Origin: Algoriphagus faecimaris
GTDB lineage: Bacteria > Bacteroidota > Bacteroidia > Cytophagales > Cyclobacteriaceae
Reading direction: 5' to 3'
DNA: 64,000 nucleotides
Assembly (NCBI RefSeq): GCF_900101705.1
Contig: NZ_FNAC01000010.1
Span: 1 to 64,000 of the forward strand
The notes below the pieces were generated by a model. The model was not told the DNA's origin. It saw only the letters and a list, made by a program, of their open reading frames with translations, and did no database searches. This document shows, one piece after another, positions 27,203 to 36,660 of the stretch (position 1 is its first letter; every line of letters starts with the position of its first letter). The translations under genes and the position numbers were made by a program.

Positions 27203-30200
27203 TTATCGTTTGTAAAAATGAAGTGCTTTGAATTTTTCTAAGACTAGAAGTAGTTTATCAGTGGAGAAAATACCACGGATGTCACCTTGAATAGCAATTC
27301 CAGATTCGGTCGTTGACAAGGCCTTGAATTTTCCCGATCCATCTCCCAGCAATACAAGGCCCCGTCCGGCATCGTATTTTCCAGAACTGATTCTTCCAAA
27401 ATTCATATTTCCTCCCAGAATTAAGTCTAGATTTCCATCATTGTTGATATCGATAGCATGAGAGGTAAAGGAGGGCGTAAATTGTACTTCTTGTGGCAAT
27501 GGTTTTTTTTCAAATTTGCCTAAGCTATTGATTTTAAGGTAAGAGGTTTCTAATTCATTGATTTGGATAGATGTTGCTCCTTCTTTTTCTGAGAGCAAGA
27601 ACAATTCATCAAATTCTGCTAAAGCATAACTTTTAAAGTCTAAATAGCGCTTTTTTAAGAAAGGTATTTGATTTAAAAGCTCACCGCGACTCAGTAGTGG
27701 ATATTTTTTTCCTTGGATATAATATCCAAATACAGCATCCATAAATCCATTTTCATCGAAGTCTTTGTAGAGTAATTCGAGAGGCTCCTCTTGCGAGGCC
27801 TTTAGCCTAGTGTTTTTTCCAAGGTTACCTACTATCAATTCCGGTTTCCCATCTTGGTCCCAATCTGCTGCTTCAATATGATTCCAAAGCCCTACAATGG
27901 GAGTTTCAAAGTAGCTTTTGGTCACATTTTCATAAACGCCGTTGTTTTGTTTGAAAATCGAAATGGGCATTGCTTCTCCTACCAATATCAATTCAGCTTG
28001 TCCGCTTTGGTCAAGATCTTGAAAGAGGCCATCAGTGATCATACCCAAATTTATAAGCTCAGGAGCAAACTTGCTGGTTTGTTCAGAAAATTTCCCAGTT
28101 CCGTCATTGATCCAGATTTGAGCTCCTGGAGATAGGGGGTATTGGTCTGGAAGTACCCGGATACCAAGCAGAATATCTTTGGCTCCGTCTGCATTGAAAT
28201 CATAAACTAAAACCTTACTGACAGGAAAAGAAAAGTCAGAAAATGCAGTTTGTTCCAATTTAAATCTTGAATTGCCACGGTTGATATAAAGTCTTGGCTT
28301 CCATTCTTGTGCTCCCTTCTGAAACTGATGAAGGCCTCCACCAGCTATCAAAAGGTCCAATTTTCCGTCCCCATTTGCATCAAATGAGACTGAATAACTG
28401 TCTTCAGCGCTTTTCTCATTTTCAAATGGTAGCTTGATCAGTTCAGATGGCTTTGGTTCAGAAAAGTTTGGTAGTATAAAACCTGATGATTGAGCACCGC
28501 CTCCGATGAATAAATCTTGCTTACCGTTTCCATCAAAATCACCTATTGTCCATGCCTGCTGCTGATTTGAAATGGGGTGAAGGAGAAGCGGCTGTCGTTT
28601 AAAATCGTTGGTAGGGGTGCAATCAGGAAGATTAATGGAAAGAAATGAATTGAGAAGTGAAGCTTCCTCTATCTGATTTTCTTCATAGATTTCTCCATCT
28701 GAAAGTGCTATTGTCAAGGTTTGATTAGCTGGAGTAGCTCTCAGAATTTTTTTATTTCCATCGGGCCAAGTGATCAGTAAAGAATCGATGAAATCGTGAC
28801 TTCCCAAACCAAGATGTAGAATAGGGCTCACTGAGGATTGGAAGCCACGGTAAGGGTTTTGCTCGAGGTACTGGACCAAATCTCCCGTATAAACCTGTAG
28901 CTTGGTGCCGATCCCTGAGGAATTTCCTTTTTCACCGATTAATTTAATTTTTATGTAATTATTTGTGTTTTGAACTACGCTTTGATTTTGAAAAATTGTA
29001 GCAGGCGCATTGATATTATTTATGATCAAGTCCAAATCTCCATCATTATCCAAGTCAGCATAGACAGCACCATTGCTATTGAAGGGTTGACTGAGACCCC
29101 ATTCTTGGGTTTTATTTTCAAATTGAAGGGAGCTATTATTTTTAAAAATGTAATTGGATAAGTCTGAGGCGGGCATTGACTTCACTAGACTCAGTAGATC
29201 TTCTCTTTTGAGTTTTCCACCAGAAGTCTGCACGTAGTTTTCCATATACATCAAAAAGTCCTGATTGTTATAATCTCTCAAATATCCATTGGAAACAAAA
29301 AGATCTTTCCAGCCATCGTTATCAAAATCGGCAAATAAGGAAGACCAGCTCCAGTCGGTACTGGAAACTCCTGCGAGTTGAGCCACTTCCATAAAATTAC
29401 CTGATCCATCATTGACATGTAGCATATTTCTCATGTATTGATGATGCCATCCTTTTTCGAGGTTCAGCTGAAAAATCTCATAATTATCTGGAGACAAAAG
29501 AAGCTTTTGTCGGTAATTATCTTCAGGGAGCATGTCCAGCGTGAAAATGTCCGGTAATCCATCATTATTGATATCAGCGATGTCATTTCCCATCGAAAAA
29601 TGAGAAGTCTGTCCGAGACGGATATTGATTTCGTCTAGAAAAGTGCCATTTTTCTGATTGATATAGAGATAATCAGGCATGGCATAATCATTTCCTATAT
29701 AAATATCCGGCCAGCCATCCATATTGATATCCGAAGTAGAGACACCCAGGCCATAGGAAAAGCTGGAGCTGGAAATTCCTGCCTTTGAAGTGATTTCGAT
29801 GAACTTTCCATTTTTATTTTCAAAAAGTTGAGCTCCTGCTTCATGTTTTTCTTTCAAGAGCTTTTTGGTCAAAGCTACATCTTGATTTTGGATAGAGCGG
29901 GTATTATGATTTAAAAGGAAAAGGTCCAAATCCCCATCTCTATCGAAATCAAAAAAACTAGCAGATGTACTGGGCGCACTTGAATCGATTCCATAGTCTG
30001 CTGCCATTTCCTCAAAGCGAGGGACTCCATTTTCATCTGTTCCTTTGTTAATGAATAGCAGGTTTTTTCTTTTTTCATGGGGTAAAGCACCGGATTTGCA
30101 TTGGTAAATATCCAAAAGACCGTCGCCATTGATATCTACGAATACCACTCCAGTATTCCAAGGACCTGATGTCCCCAAAATATTAGCTTGCTCTGTGATT

Positions 30201-30526
30201 TCTTTGAATTTGAGATTTCCTTGATTGAGATAAAGCTTGGCGCCGCTCACATTTGCGGAAAAATAGAGGTCATCCAATCCATCTTGATTGAGGTCTCCGA
30301 CTGCCACTCCTCCACCATTATACAGGTATTCGTACATGAGTACGTTTAGATTGAGTGTTTCGTCAATTTTATTGATAAAATCAATTCCGGTAGATTCAGG
30401 GCTTACTTTTTTGAAAAGAGGGTCTGCTGTATTTTCGCTGCTCAAAGGCTTTTTGGGCTCGCTATTCTGACAAGAGAATAAAGCGGCAAAGGGTAATACT
30501 AAAGAAAGAAAGGAAAATCTGTTCAT
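27203..30526 (-). CDS. Large VCBS/FG-GAP repeat lipoprotein with ASPIC/UnbV segment
   Basis: The 1107-residue protein has a lipoprotein leader ending LFSC. Many calcium-binding FG-GAP/VCBS-type repeats follow, of the DxNxDGxxD form: DLNQDGLDDLY, DINGDGLLDIY, DFDRDGDLDLF, DINNDGLPDIF, DLDNDGDLDL, DFDGNGKQDLF and others. A central segment resembles the ASPIC/UnbV domain. These form beta-propellers, probably at the cell surface. Such proteins frequently sit beside SusC/SusD pairs in Cytophagales and may bind the substrate, but no function is proven. It is third in the operon, separated from susD by a stem-loop. Confidence 0.87.
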   Translation of the reverse strand: MNRFSFLSLVLPFAALFSCQNSEPKKPLSSENTADPLFKKVSPESTGIDFINKIDETLNLNVLMYEYLYNGGGVAVGDLNQDGLDDLYFSANVSGAKLYLNQGNLKFKEITEQANILGTSGPWNTGVVFVDINGDGLLDIYQCKSGALPHEKRKNLLFINKGTDENGVPRFEEMAADYGIDSSAPSTSASFFDFDRDGDLDLFLLNHNTRSIQNQDVALTKKLLKEKHEAGAQLFENKNGKFIEITSKAGISSSSFSYGLGVSTSDINMDGWPDIYIGNDYAMPDYLYINQKNGTFLDEINIRLGQTSHFSMGNDIADINNDGLPDIFTLDMLPEDNYRQKLLLSPDNYEIFQLNLEKGWHHQYMRNMLHVNDGSGNFMEVAQLAGVSSTDWSWSSLFADFDNDGWKDLFVSNGYLRDYNNQDFLMYMENYVQTSGGKLKREDLLSLVKSMPASDLSNYIFKNNSSLQFENKTQEWGLSQPFNSNGAVYADLDNDGDLDLIINNINAPATIFQNQSVVQNTNNYIKIKLIGEKGNSSGIGTKLQVYTGDLVQYLEQNPYRGFQSSVSPILHLGLGSHDFIDSLLITWPDGNKKILRATPANQTLTIALSDGEIYEENQIEEASLLNSFLSINLPDCTPTNDFKRQPLLLHPISNQQQAWTIGDFDGNGKQDLFIGGGAQSSGFILPNFSEPKPSELIKLPFENEKSAEDSYSVSFDANGDGKLDLLIAGGGLHQFQKGAQEWKPRLYINRGNSRFKLEQTAFSDFSFPVSKVLVYDFNADGAKDILLGIRVLPDQYPLSPGAQIWINDGTGKFSEQTSKFAPELINLGMITDGLFQDLDQSGQAELILVGEAMPISIFKQNNGVYENVTKSYFETPIVGLWNHIEAADWDQDGKPELIVGNLGKNTRLKASQEEPLELLYKDFDENGFMDAVFGYYIQGKKYPLLSRGELLNQIPFLKKRYLDFKSYALAEFDELFLLSEKEGATSIQINELETSYLKINSLGKFEKKPLPQEVQFTPSFTSHAIDINNDGNLDLILGGNMNFGRISSGKYDAGRGLVLLGDGSGKFKALSTTESGIAIQGDIRGIFSTDKLLLVLEKFKALHFYKR

Positions 30527-30538
30527 TATGTAAAGAAA

Positions 30539-30575
30539 TAGACTCAGCCATTTGCTAATGCAATGACTGAGTCTA
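30539..30575 (-). promoter_or_regulatory. Intercistronic stem-loop between the susD-like and VCBS genes
   Basis: GACTCAG (30541-30547) pairs with CTGAGTC (30567-30573), extended by two A-T pairs. Inside it CATT (30549-30552) pairs with AATG (30562-30565) across one mismatch, with a nine-base loop. There is no T run on the minus strand, so it is more likely to set mRNA processing or stability between the genes than to be a full terminator. Confidence 0.65.
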
Positions 30576-30596
30576 ATTTAATTAGAATTAATTCAA

Positions 30597-32450
30597 TTAA
30601 TAGCCTGGGTTTTGAATCAGGTTTTCATTTCGATTAATTTCATCCCTATGGATGGGGAAGTAGTACATCTTATCCATCCATGTTCGGTTTTCTTTTCCGG
30701 GATCCATTTCGATTACTTCATAACTGTAGTTATATACCTCTGGGTCATATCTATAGACAGAGACATTACTTCCTGGTTTGAGTGTGCCTACAATGCTGAT
30801 ACCGTCGGCTTGACGGCCGAGGGTCTCTTCTGCAATCATCCATCTCCTGACATCGTGAAATCGTTGCTCCTCATAGGCCATTTCTACCCTTCGTTCATTT
30901 CGATAGCGATCTCTCAAAGCTTCGCCTGTATCGGTAACACCTGGCATTCCTACTCTATACCGTATTTGGTTTAACCAGTTTCTTGCTTCATCTTCTTGAC
31001 CTAGCTCGATGGAAGCTTCCACATAGTTTAGCACAGCCTCTGTGTAGCGTAAGAATGGCCAAGGGATTTCTTGCCAGGTATTTTGATCTACTATGGCAGG
31101 GTCTGGATCTATAAATTTTCTGATATAATAGCCCGTATAGCTACCATTCCAGTCTTCAATAGGTGAATTCCTGGTATCTAACCCAAAATGAGTAATCTTT
31201 TCACCAGAGCTGTTGACTATTTCGTAGGTTCCAGTTTGAATTTGACCTAGAGGATCTCTCGGTTGATTGGCAGAAGATCTTGGCTTCCACTGAGCTCCAT
31301 CATAAAGAATAGAAGCATAGAATCTAGGGTCACGGTTTTCGTAAGGATTGCTTGCCTTCTCCTCATCTTCCCAAGAAAATTCAGAACCATCCATCATTTC
31401 ATAGTCATCGACTAGTAGCTGCATAGGTGTATTTCCAGCCCAATTATTGTATCCATTAGGACCATTAAATAGACCTTGCCGGCCTCCGTTTTCCTGTTTT
31501 GCATTGATGAAATAGCGTCCAAGAATCATTTCGTTTTCTCCTCCGTTTCTGGAGAGGGAGTTGTTGATATAATTCTGTATTCCCTCTTCATGCGAGACTG
31601 GTTCTGAAAGTCCCATCATATTTCCATTGCCTAAATCCAGCACAGCCTTTGCTGCGTCTTGAGCCTTCTGCCAGCGTTCTGCCCGGCTACCTGATGTATA
31701 GGCTAGCAAATCAATATTATCATAAGCTGCCAAATCTGCTGATTTAGATTGAGCAGTAGGAGCATCATGGAGGTCACTCGCGGCATAGAGAAGAACTCTC
31801 GACTTAAGCGCCAGGGCAGCAAGTTGGGAAGCTCTTCCATTTGCCATGGCTTTTCCGGTCAAAAGAGCCGCTGAATGGTCCAAATCGGAAACGATGAAAT
31901 CCACTAGTTCTTGGAACGTGTTTCTCGGTGCAGAATAGGTTTCCTCTCCTAATTCATAGGGGCGATCTACGATTGGTACGCCCCCGTAATACCTCATCAA
32001 TTGATGGTAGTAATAGGCTCGCATAAATTTAGCTTCTCCTAGTAGCTTATCTGCTGCATTTTGATCAGAAAACTCAGGGTTTTCTAGCTTTGAGATTGCA
32101 ATATTTGCAGCTCTGATTCTGCTATACATATTTCCCCACCAGATCGTGTTGTTTACCCAGCCGATGTCAGCTGGATTGGATCGAGCTTCAGTGATGGTAT
32201 TTATACCTCTTCCTGGGTGTGTAAATATCGCCTCATCGGTGAGAGAGGCCAGCATTTGCTCATCAAAGCCACCATTACCAAATCCCTGGTAGATTCCGAT
32301 TACGAAGGCTTCTGCAAGAGCTGGATCGCTCCAGACTGAGGACTCTGAAACCTCCCCAAGTGGTCTAGTGTCGAGAAAGTCATCGTTACATGAGATGGCG
32401 ATCAGGCCAGCGATGAAAATGTATGTGAAATTCTTATTGAATAGTTTCAT
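30597..32450 (-). CDS. SusD/RagB-family nutrient-binding lipoprotein
   Basis: The 617-residue protein has a lipoprotein leader ending LIAISC (Cys21) and then NDDFLDTRPLGE, the usual SusD N-terminus. TPR-like helices and the C-terminal FLRYTEAVLNYVEA and EERRFHDVRRW-type blocks are typical of SusD/RagB. It forms the lid over the SusC channel and binds the nutrient (glycan or peptide) at the cell surface. It starts 11 bases after the susC-like stop. The name susD is not used as a symbol because starch specificity is unproven. Confidence 0.95.
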   Translation of the reverse strand: MKLFNKNFTYIFIAGLIAISCNDDFLDTRPLGEVSESSVWSDPALAEAFVIGIYQGFGNGGFDEQMLASLTDEAIFTHPGRGINTITEARSNPADIGWVNNTIWWGNMYSRIRAANIAISKLENPEFSDQNAADKLLGEAKFMRAYYYHQLMRYYGGVPIVDRPYELGEETYSAPRNTFQELVDFIVSDLDHSAALLTGKAMANGRASQLAALALKSRVLLYAASDLHDAPTAQSKSADLAAYDNIDLLAYTSGSRAERWQKAQDAAKAVLDLGNGNMMGLSEPVSHEEGIQNYINNSLSRNGGENEMILGRYFINAKQENGGRQGLFNGPNGYNNWAGNTPMQLLVDDYEMMDGSEFSWEDEEKASNPYENRDPRFYASILYDGAQWKPRSSANQPRDPLGQIQTGTYEIVNSSGEKITHFGLDTRNSPIEDWNGSYTGYYIRKFIDPDPAIVDQNTWQEIPWPFLRYTEAVLNYVEASIELGQEDEARNWLNQIRYRVGMPGVTDTGEALRDRYRNERRVEMAYEEQRFHDVRRWMIAEETLGRQADGISIVGTLKPGSNVSVYRYDPEVYNYSYEVIEMDPGKENRTWMDKMYYFPIHRDEINRNENLIQNPGY

Positions 32451-32461
32451 GATGCGCTAGT

Positions 32462-35400
32462 TTAGAAGGTGACAGAAAGACCAGTGCTGATAATACGCGC
32501 TTGCGGATAATATTGACCAGTAGAGTTATCTGACTCTGGGTCATAGACGCCAAGTTTGTCCCAGGTAAGTAGATTGAGGCCATTGACATAGAAGCGCAGA
32601 TTGTTTACTCCTACCCGCTTAGAGATATGTTGAGGCATATTGTAGCCTATTTCTACATTTTTAAGTCGGATATAGTCCGTTTTTCTAAACCAGTAGGTAT
32701 TACCGTTGGAGTAATATTGATCACTTCTGTTGGCAATTCTTGGATGTACGCTACTCGGATTATCTATCGTCCAGCGATTTTCGTAAATGTCAAGAAGGAA
32801 GTTTCCGATATTCCCGGATTCTCCGGCACTTACATATTGTCTCGCTCCCAAGGCGCCTTGGAAAAGAATAGCGATATCGAGGTTTTTCCAAGAGGCATTG
32901 ATATTTACTCCTCCCTGAAATAATGGAATGTTATTGTTATCCATTCGAACTCTATCGTCAGGTGTAATTTTTCCGTCTCCATCATAGTCGACATACTTCA
33001 TATCACCGGGGCGGAGATTATTGGTAAGTGCAGAGTAGTCCAGCGGATTGCTGTTGATTTCTTCTTGATCTCTAAACACCCCATCATATTGGTATACCAA
33101 AAAGGTGTTCATAGGCTTGCCTGTTGATCTTTGCCAATCCGGAGCTCCGGGTGCTTCATCCCAGAAAAGAATCTGGTTTTTGGCATACCCTCCGTTAACA
33201 CTGAATGAGTATTGGAGTTGACCAACATTGCCCCGTGTACCTAAGTTCAGGTCAAAACCTTTGTTTTCTACTTCACCGATATTTTCCTGAGGTAGAGATA
33301 TCCCTGTACTTTGAGGAATAGAAGCATTTTTCTGCCAAAGGATGTTTGTTCGCTTATTATAGAACAGGTCAAATTCGAAGAATATTTTTCCTTGGAGGAG
33401 TTGTCCTTCAAATCCTAAGTTGGAATTATTTGCAACTTCCCAAGTGATTCCTCTGTTAGGCACACGCGTTTCAAATAGCGTTTTGGTTTCTACACCACCT
33501 GTGATATATGAGCTAAATCCATATGTAGAAAGAAATTGGTATCCTGGTACTTGATCATTACCCATCTGTCCCCAAGAGCCTCTTAATTTGAAGAAATCAA
33601 ATTTTTCTCCAATTCCATTTTTCCAGAAATTTTCTTCTGATACCACCCATCCGAGCATAATGCCAGGGAAGAAGCCGAAACGCGTCTCTCTGGGGAAAAT
33701 GTACGAACCATCATATCTCCAGAGAAACTCTGCCAAATACTTTTCATTGTAATTATAGGCCATTCGTCCGAAGTAGTTCATTCGAGCTTGCTCAAAAGCA
33801 CCGCCGCCATTATTTTTTTCCAAATCTCCACCAGCAAACATCTGATCTATAGCAGTCGAGATAAAGTATCTTCTAAAAGCATTAAAGTTATTTCCTTCAA
33901 CAGTTTCCTTATTAAACCCTGCCAATACATTAATAGTATGCTTGTCTGCAATGACCTTATCATAAGTGGCGACTGTTCCCACTAGAATATTGAGCTGATT
34001 GATATTTTCTTGTCTCAGTCTAGGTTCAGCGGGTCCTCTTTGGCTGGCTACAAGTTTTGGAGTTACGCCATCATCTTCAAACCCGTTACCCATTTCATAT
34101 AAGGTCCACGGAATCTCCCATCTTTTGAGATTTCTCATCGTTTTGTCTACAGATGCTGTACCTGTGATTTTTAGGCCTTCTACTCCGGGAACTTTGAAGA
34201 CGATGGAACCATTGGACTGGAAGTAGTCTCTTGTATCATGATCATAGCCAGTTTGATTGGTTGTAATGACTACTGGATTTTCGCCATTTTCGATATCAGG
34301 TCCTGGAAGACCGTTAGGCCAATATGCTGGCTGATTGGGCTTTCCTCGCATTTGCATTCTAAAAATAGACCCTGCTCCTCGAGTTGGGAAAAATCTAAAT
34401 TCCTCTCTACCCAACACACCTAAAGTGACGTTGATATAATCGTTGATTTTGGCATCTAGGTTAATGCGGAAATCATACTGCTTGAAGCCGGTAGCTGAAT
34501 TTTTATAATATGCATCTTGATTTTGGTAGCCTAAAGAGGTCAAGTATTTGACATTTTCGCTCCCTCCTACGAGTTGAAGGTTGTACCTAGACTGAGGAGA
34601 CCAAGTCTTGAGGGTTTCTCTATACCAATCCGTGTTGGGATGTCCCCAAGGGTCAGAACCATTTCGGTACAGTTCCAAATCTTCAGGTGTATAAGGAGCG
34701 TTTCTTACTTGACCATTTGGCCGAGTATATTCTCCTGTGGATTGATATGCCTGATTTGCTGCCGCCCATTCACCCACTGGTAGTCCATAGATATCTAGGT
34801 CATTGAGCATTTCTGCATATTGGGCAGCATTAGCTAATTCGGGAATGACAGTGGGCTGTGCAAAGCCTTGATTGACTTGAAATGTCAATTCTGGCTTTCC
34901 TTCCAATCCTCTTTTGGTCGTCACTAGGATTACCCCATTTGCAGCTCGTGCACCGTATATCGCTGCTGAAGCATCTTTGAGTACTGAAATACTCTCAATA
35001 TCGTTGGGATTGATTCGGTCTAGCCCTCCCGAACGGGCAGGAATACCGTCGATTACTATCAATGCATCGTTATTCCCTAAGGTATTGGAACCCCTTATTC
35101 GGATTCCAGAACCATCGTAACCGGGCTCTCCACTTCGATTAACTGCCACTACTCCAGCCATCCGTCCGGCTAGAGAGTTGGTTAAATTTAAGGTGGGAGA
35201 CTTTGCTAGCTCTTTACCTTTTACGCTAGCTACTGAGCCAGTGACGGTCTCTTTCTTTTGCTCCCCGTATCCTACGATGACGACTTCTTCTAGGGATTGG
35301 GTATCAGGGTTGAGCGTAATTTCAAAATTATTTTGATTACCTACCGGAACTTCTGTAGTTGCAAACCCAATGAAAGAGAGTACCAATACGGCGTCTGCAC

Positions 35401-35614
35401 TACTCACAGAAATAGTAAACTTACCGTCTATATCGGTTACAGTTCCCGTAGTAGTACCTTTGACTAGGACAGAAACCCCAGGCAGGGGGAAATTATCTTC
35501 CCCGGAGATCACAGTGCCAGACACCTCCCGGGTCTGGGCTATTGCCGAGGTAGAAATACCAAGGCAAATAAATAAGCTTAAGTAAAAAAGCTTAAGAATG
35601 TTTAACTTCCTCAT
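32462..35614 (-). CDS. SusC/RagA-family TonB-linked outer-membrane transporter
   Basis: The 1050-residue protein has a signal peptide ending STSAIAQ. A carboxypeptidase-regulatory-like domain (VSGTVISGEDNFPLPGVSV, about residues 31-49) comes next, then the SusC hallmark EEVVIVGYGEQKK. The plug holds DALIVIDGIPAR and SVLKDASAAIYGARAANG, and the barrel ends in a C-terminal Phe (GLSVTF). With the SusD-like lipoprotein it imports an oligomeric nutrient powered by TonB. It is the first gene of a seven-gene minus-strand block. No sigma/anti-sigma or hybrid two-component regulator gene is adjacent. The 250-base upstream region (35615-35865) is A/T rich, and I see no clear TAnnTTTG box in it. Confidence 0.96.
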   Translation of the reverse strand: MRKLNILKLFYLSLFICLGISTSAIAQTREVSGTVISGEDNFPLPGVSVLVKGTTTGTVTDIDGKFTISVSSADAVLVLSFIGFATTEVPVGNQNNFEITLNPDTQSLEEVVIVGYGEQKKETVTGSVASVKGKELAKSPTLNLTNSLAGRMAGVVAVNRSGEPGYDGSGIRIRGSNTLGNNDALIVIDGIPARSGGLDRINPNDIESISVLKDASAAIYGARAANGVILVTTKRGLEGKPELTFQVNQGFAQPTVIPELANAAQYAEMLNDLDIYGLPVGEWAAANQAYQSTGEYTRPNGQVRNAPYTPEDLELYRNGSDPWGHPNTDWYRETLKTWSPQSRYNLQLVGGSENVKYLTSLGYQNQDAYYKNSATGFKQYDFRINLDAKINDYINVTLGVLGREEFRFFPTRGAGSIFRMQMRGKPNQPAYWPNGLPGPDIENGENPVVITTNQTGYDHDTRDYFQSNGSIVFKVPGVEGLKITGTASVDKTMRNLKRWEIPWTLYEMGNGFEDDGVTPKLVASQRGPAEPRLRQENINQLNILVGTVATYDKVIADKHTINVLAGFNKETVEGNNFNAFRRYFISTAIDQMFAGGDLEKNNGGGAFEQARMNYFGRMAYNYNEKYLAEFLWRYDGSYIFPRETRFGFFPGIMLGWVVSEENFWKNGIGEKFDFFKLRGSWGQMGNDQVPGYQFLSTYGFSSYITGGVETKTLFETRVPNRGITWEVANNSNLGFEGQLLQGKIFFEFDLFYNKRTNILWQKNASIPQSTGISLPQENIGEVENKGFDLNLGTRGNVGQLQYSFSVNGGYAKNQILFWDEAPGAPDWQRSTGKPMNTFLVYQYDGVFRDQEEINSNPLDYSALTNNLRPGDMKYVDYDGDGKITPDDRVRMDNNNIPLFQGGVNINASWKNLDIAILFQGALGARQYVSAGESGNIGNFLLDIYENRWTIDNPSSVHPRIANRSDQYYSNGNTYWFRKTDYIRLKNVEIGYNMPQHISKRVGVNNLRFYVNGLNLLTWDKLGVYDPESDNSTGQYYPQARIISTGLSVTF

Positions 35615-35810
35615 AGATTAGGATTTTGGGTTATTGAAAATTATACACCTAAATCTCGAGGAAATAAAAAAAAATTTCTAACTGAATTCTTCTAAATTCT
35701 GACTGTTTTATGCTGTTTTAAAAAAAATTGTCTTGATTTCCATCTGATATAAGCAAAACTGTTTCTTATTTGTTTCATCATATAAACTTTTGTTTGGCTC
35801 AATTGGTAAT

Positions 35811-35841
35811 AAAAAAAGCCGGCACTTTTTGGATACCGGCT
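35811..35841 (-). terminator. Terminator of the monohaem lipoprotein gene
   Basis: On the minus strand AGCCGG, a 13-base loop and CCGGCT are followed by a T run, starting 24 bases past the stop codon at 35866. Confidence 0.75.
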
Positions 35842-35865
35842 CTAAGACTGTGGAGAGAATATTTA

Positions 35866-36519
35866 TTACATCCGCTTTACCACTTCGATCTTAGGGATTT
35901 TAATGGACCACATCCCTCTTAGATCTCCCACTTTATGTCCTGTTGCTTTATCCTCAGGATAGAGCTCCTCTAGTTTTTGCAGTGTCTGAGCGTCGATATC
36001 CTTTGCGGGGTCTCCGTGGCAGCTGAGGCAGAGTCCTCCCGGAATTATTATGGCTTTTGAATACAAATAAGCATCACCATTTTCGATTTTTTGAAGATTA
36101 GGGGTTGATTCCAAGTTGTTTTCTACATTGTATTCGTAGGTCTCTAAGATTTGCAGTTCCATTTCAGTGGGTTGATCATTTGGATTTCGGTAGCGATTGG
36201 ATGCTCTTCGGATTTCCACATTATATTCATCACTGACTTTTTCTAAAATCGGGAGCGCTTGTACATTACAAAACGCTATGGCTCCTGTAACCCCTCGCTC
36301 GGCAATGGCATTTTGAAGTTGCCCTATGAGTTCTTTCTGTGCAGTAGTGCTAATAGAGTCTCCCCAAATCATAGCTGACTCATAGATTTCAGCTTCATTT
36401 AGCTTTTTGACTTCCATTGCTTGATTGACTTCTTCGAAGACTTCTTTGGACACTCTCTCTCCTGAGCCGCAGGAGGACAGAAAAGAAATCAGAATAATTA
36501 CGCTTGCAATATTTTTCAT
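35866..36519 (-). CDS. DUF3365-type monohaem c lipoprotein
   Basis: The 217-residue protein has a lipoprotein leader (FLSSC, Cys17) and a haem c attachment motif CLSCH at residues 164-168. The chain between them resembles the DUF3365 sensor-like domain (Tll0287-like), with IAFCNVQALPIL near residue 82 and a conserved basic RRASNRYRNP segment. These proteins bind haem covalently outside the cytoplasm and may sense redox state or ligands. No kinase is fused or adjacent, so here it is probably a soluble redox lipoprotein. It stands alone with its own terminator. Confidence 0.85.
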   Translation of the reverse strand: MKNIASVIILISFLSSCGSGERVSKEVFEEVNQAMEVKKLNEAEIYESAMIWGDSISTTAQKELIGQLQNAIAERGVTGAIAFCNVQALPILEKVSDEYNVEIRRASNRYRNPNDQPTEMELQILETYEYNVENNLESTPNLQKIENGDAYLYSKAIIIPGGLCLSCHGDPAKDIDAQTLQKLEELYPEDKATGHKVGDLRGMWSIKIPKIEVVKRM

Positions 36520-36660
36520 GATTTTGACGATAATCGCATAAAAGGAAGCTTCAATTTACACGGAATTTAAAAGATTTGCTCATATATATGTCTTCAATTT
36601 CGGTCTGAGCTTTGAGAAGAGATTAAATAACTTATTTTTGTTTTAATCATAGGGTTTTCG

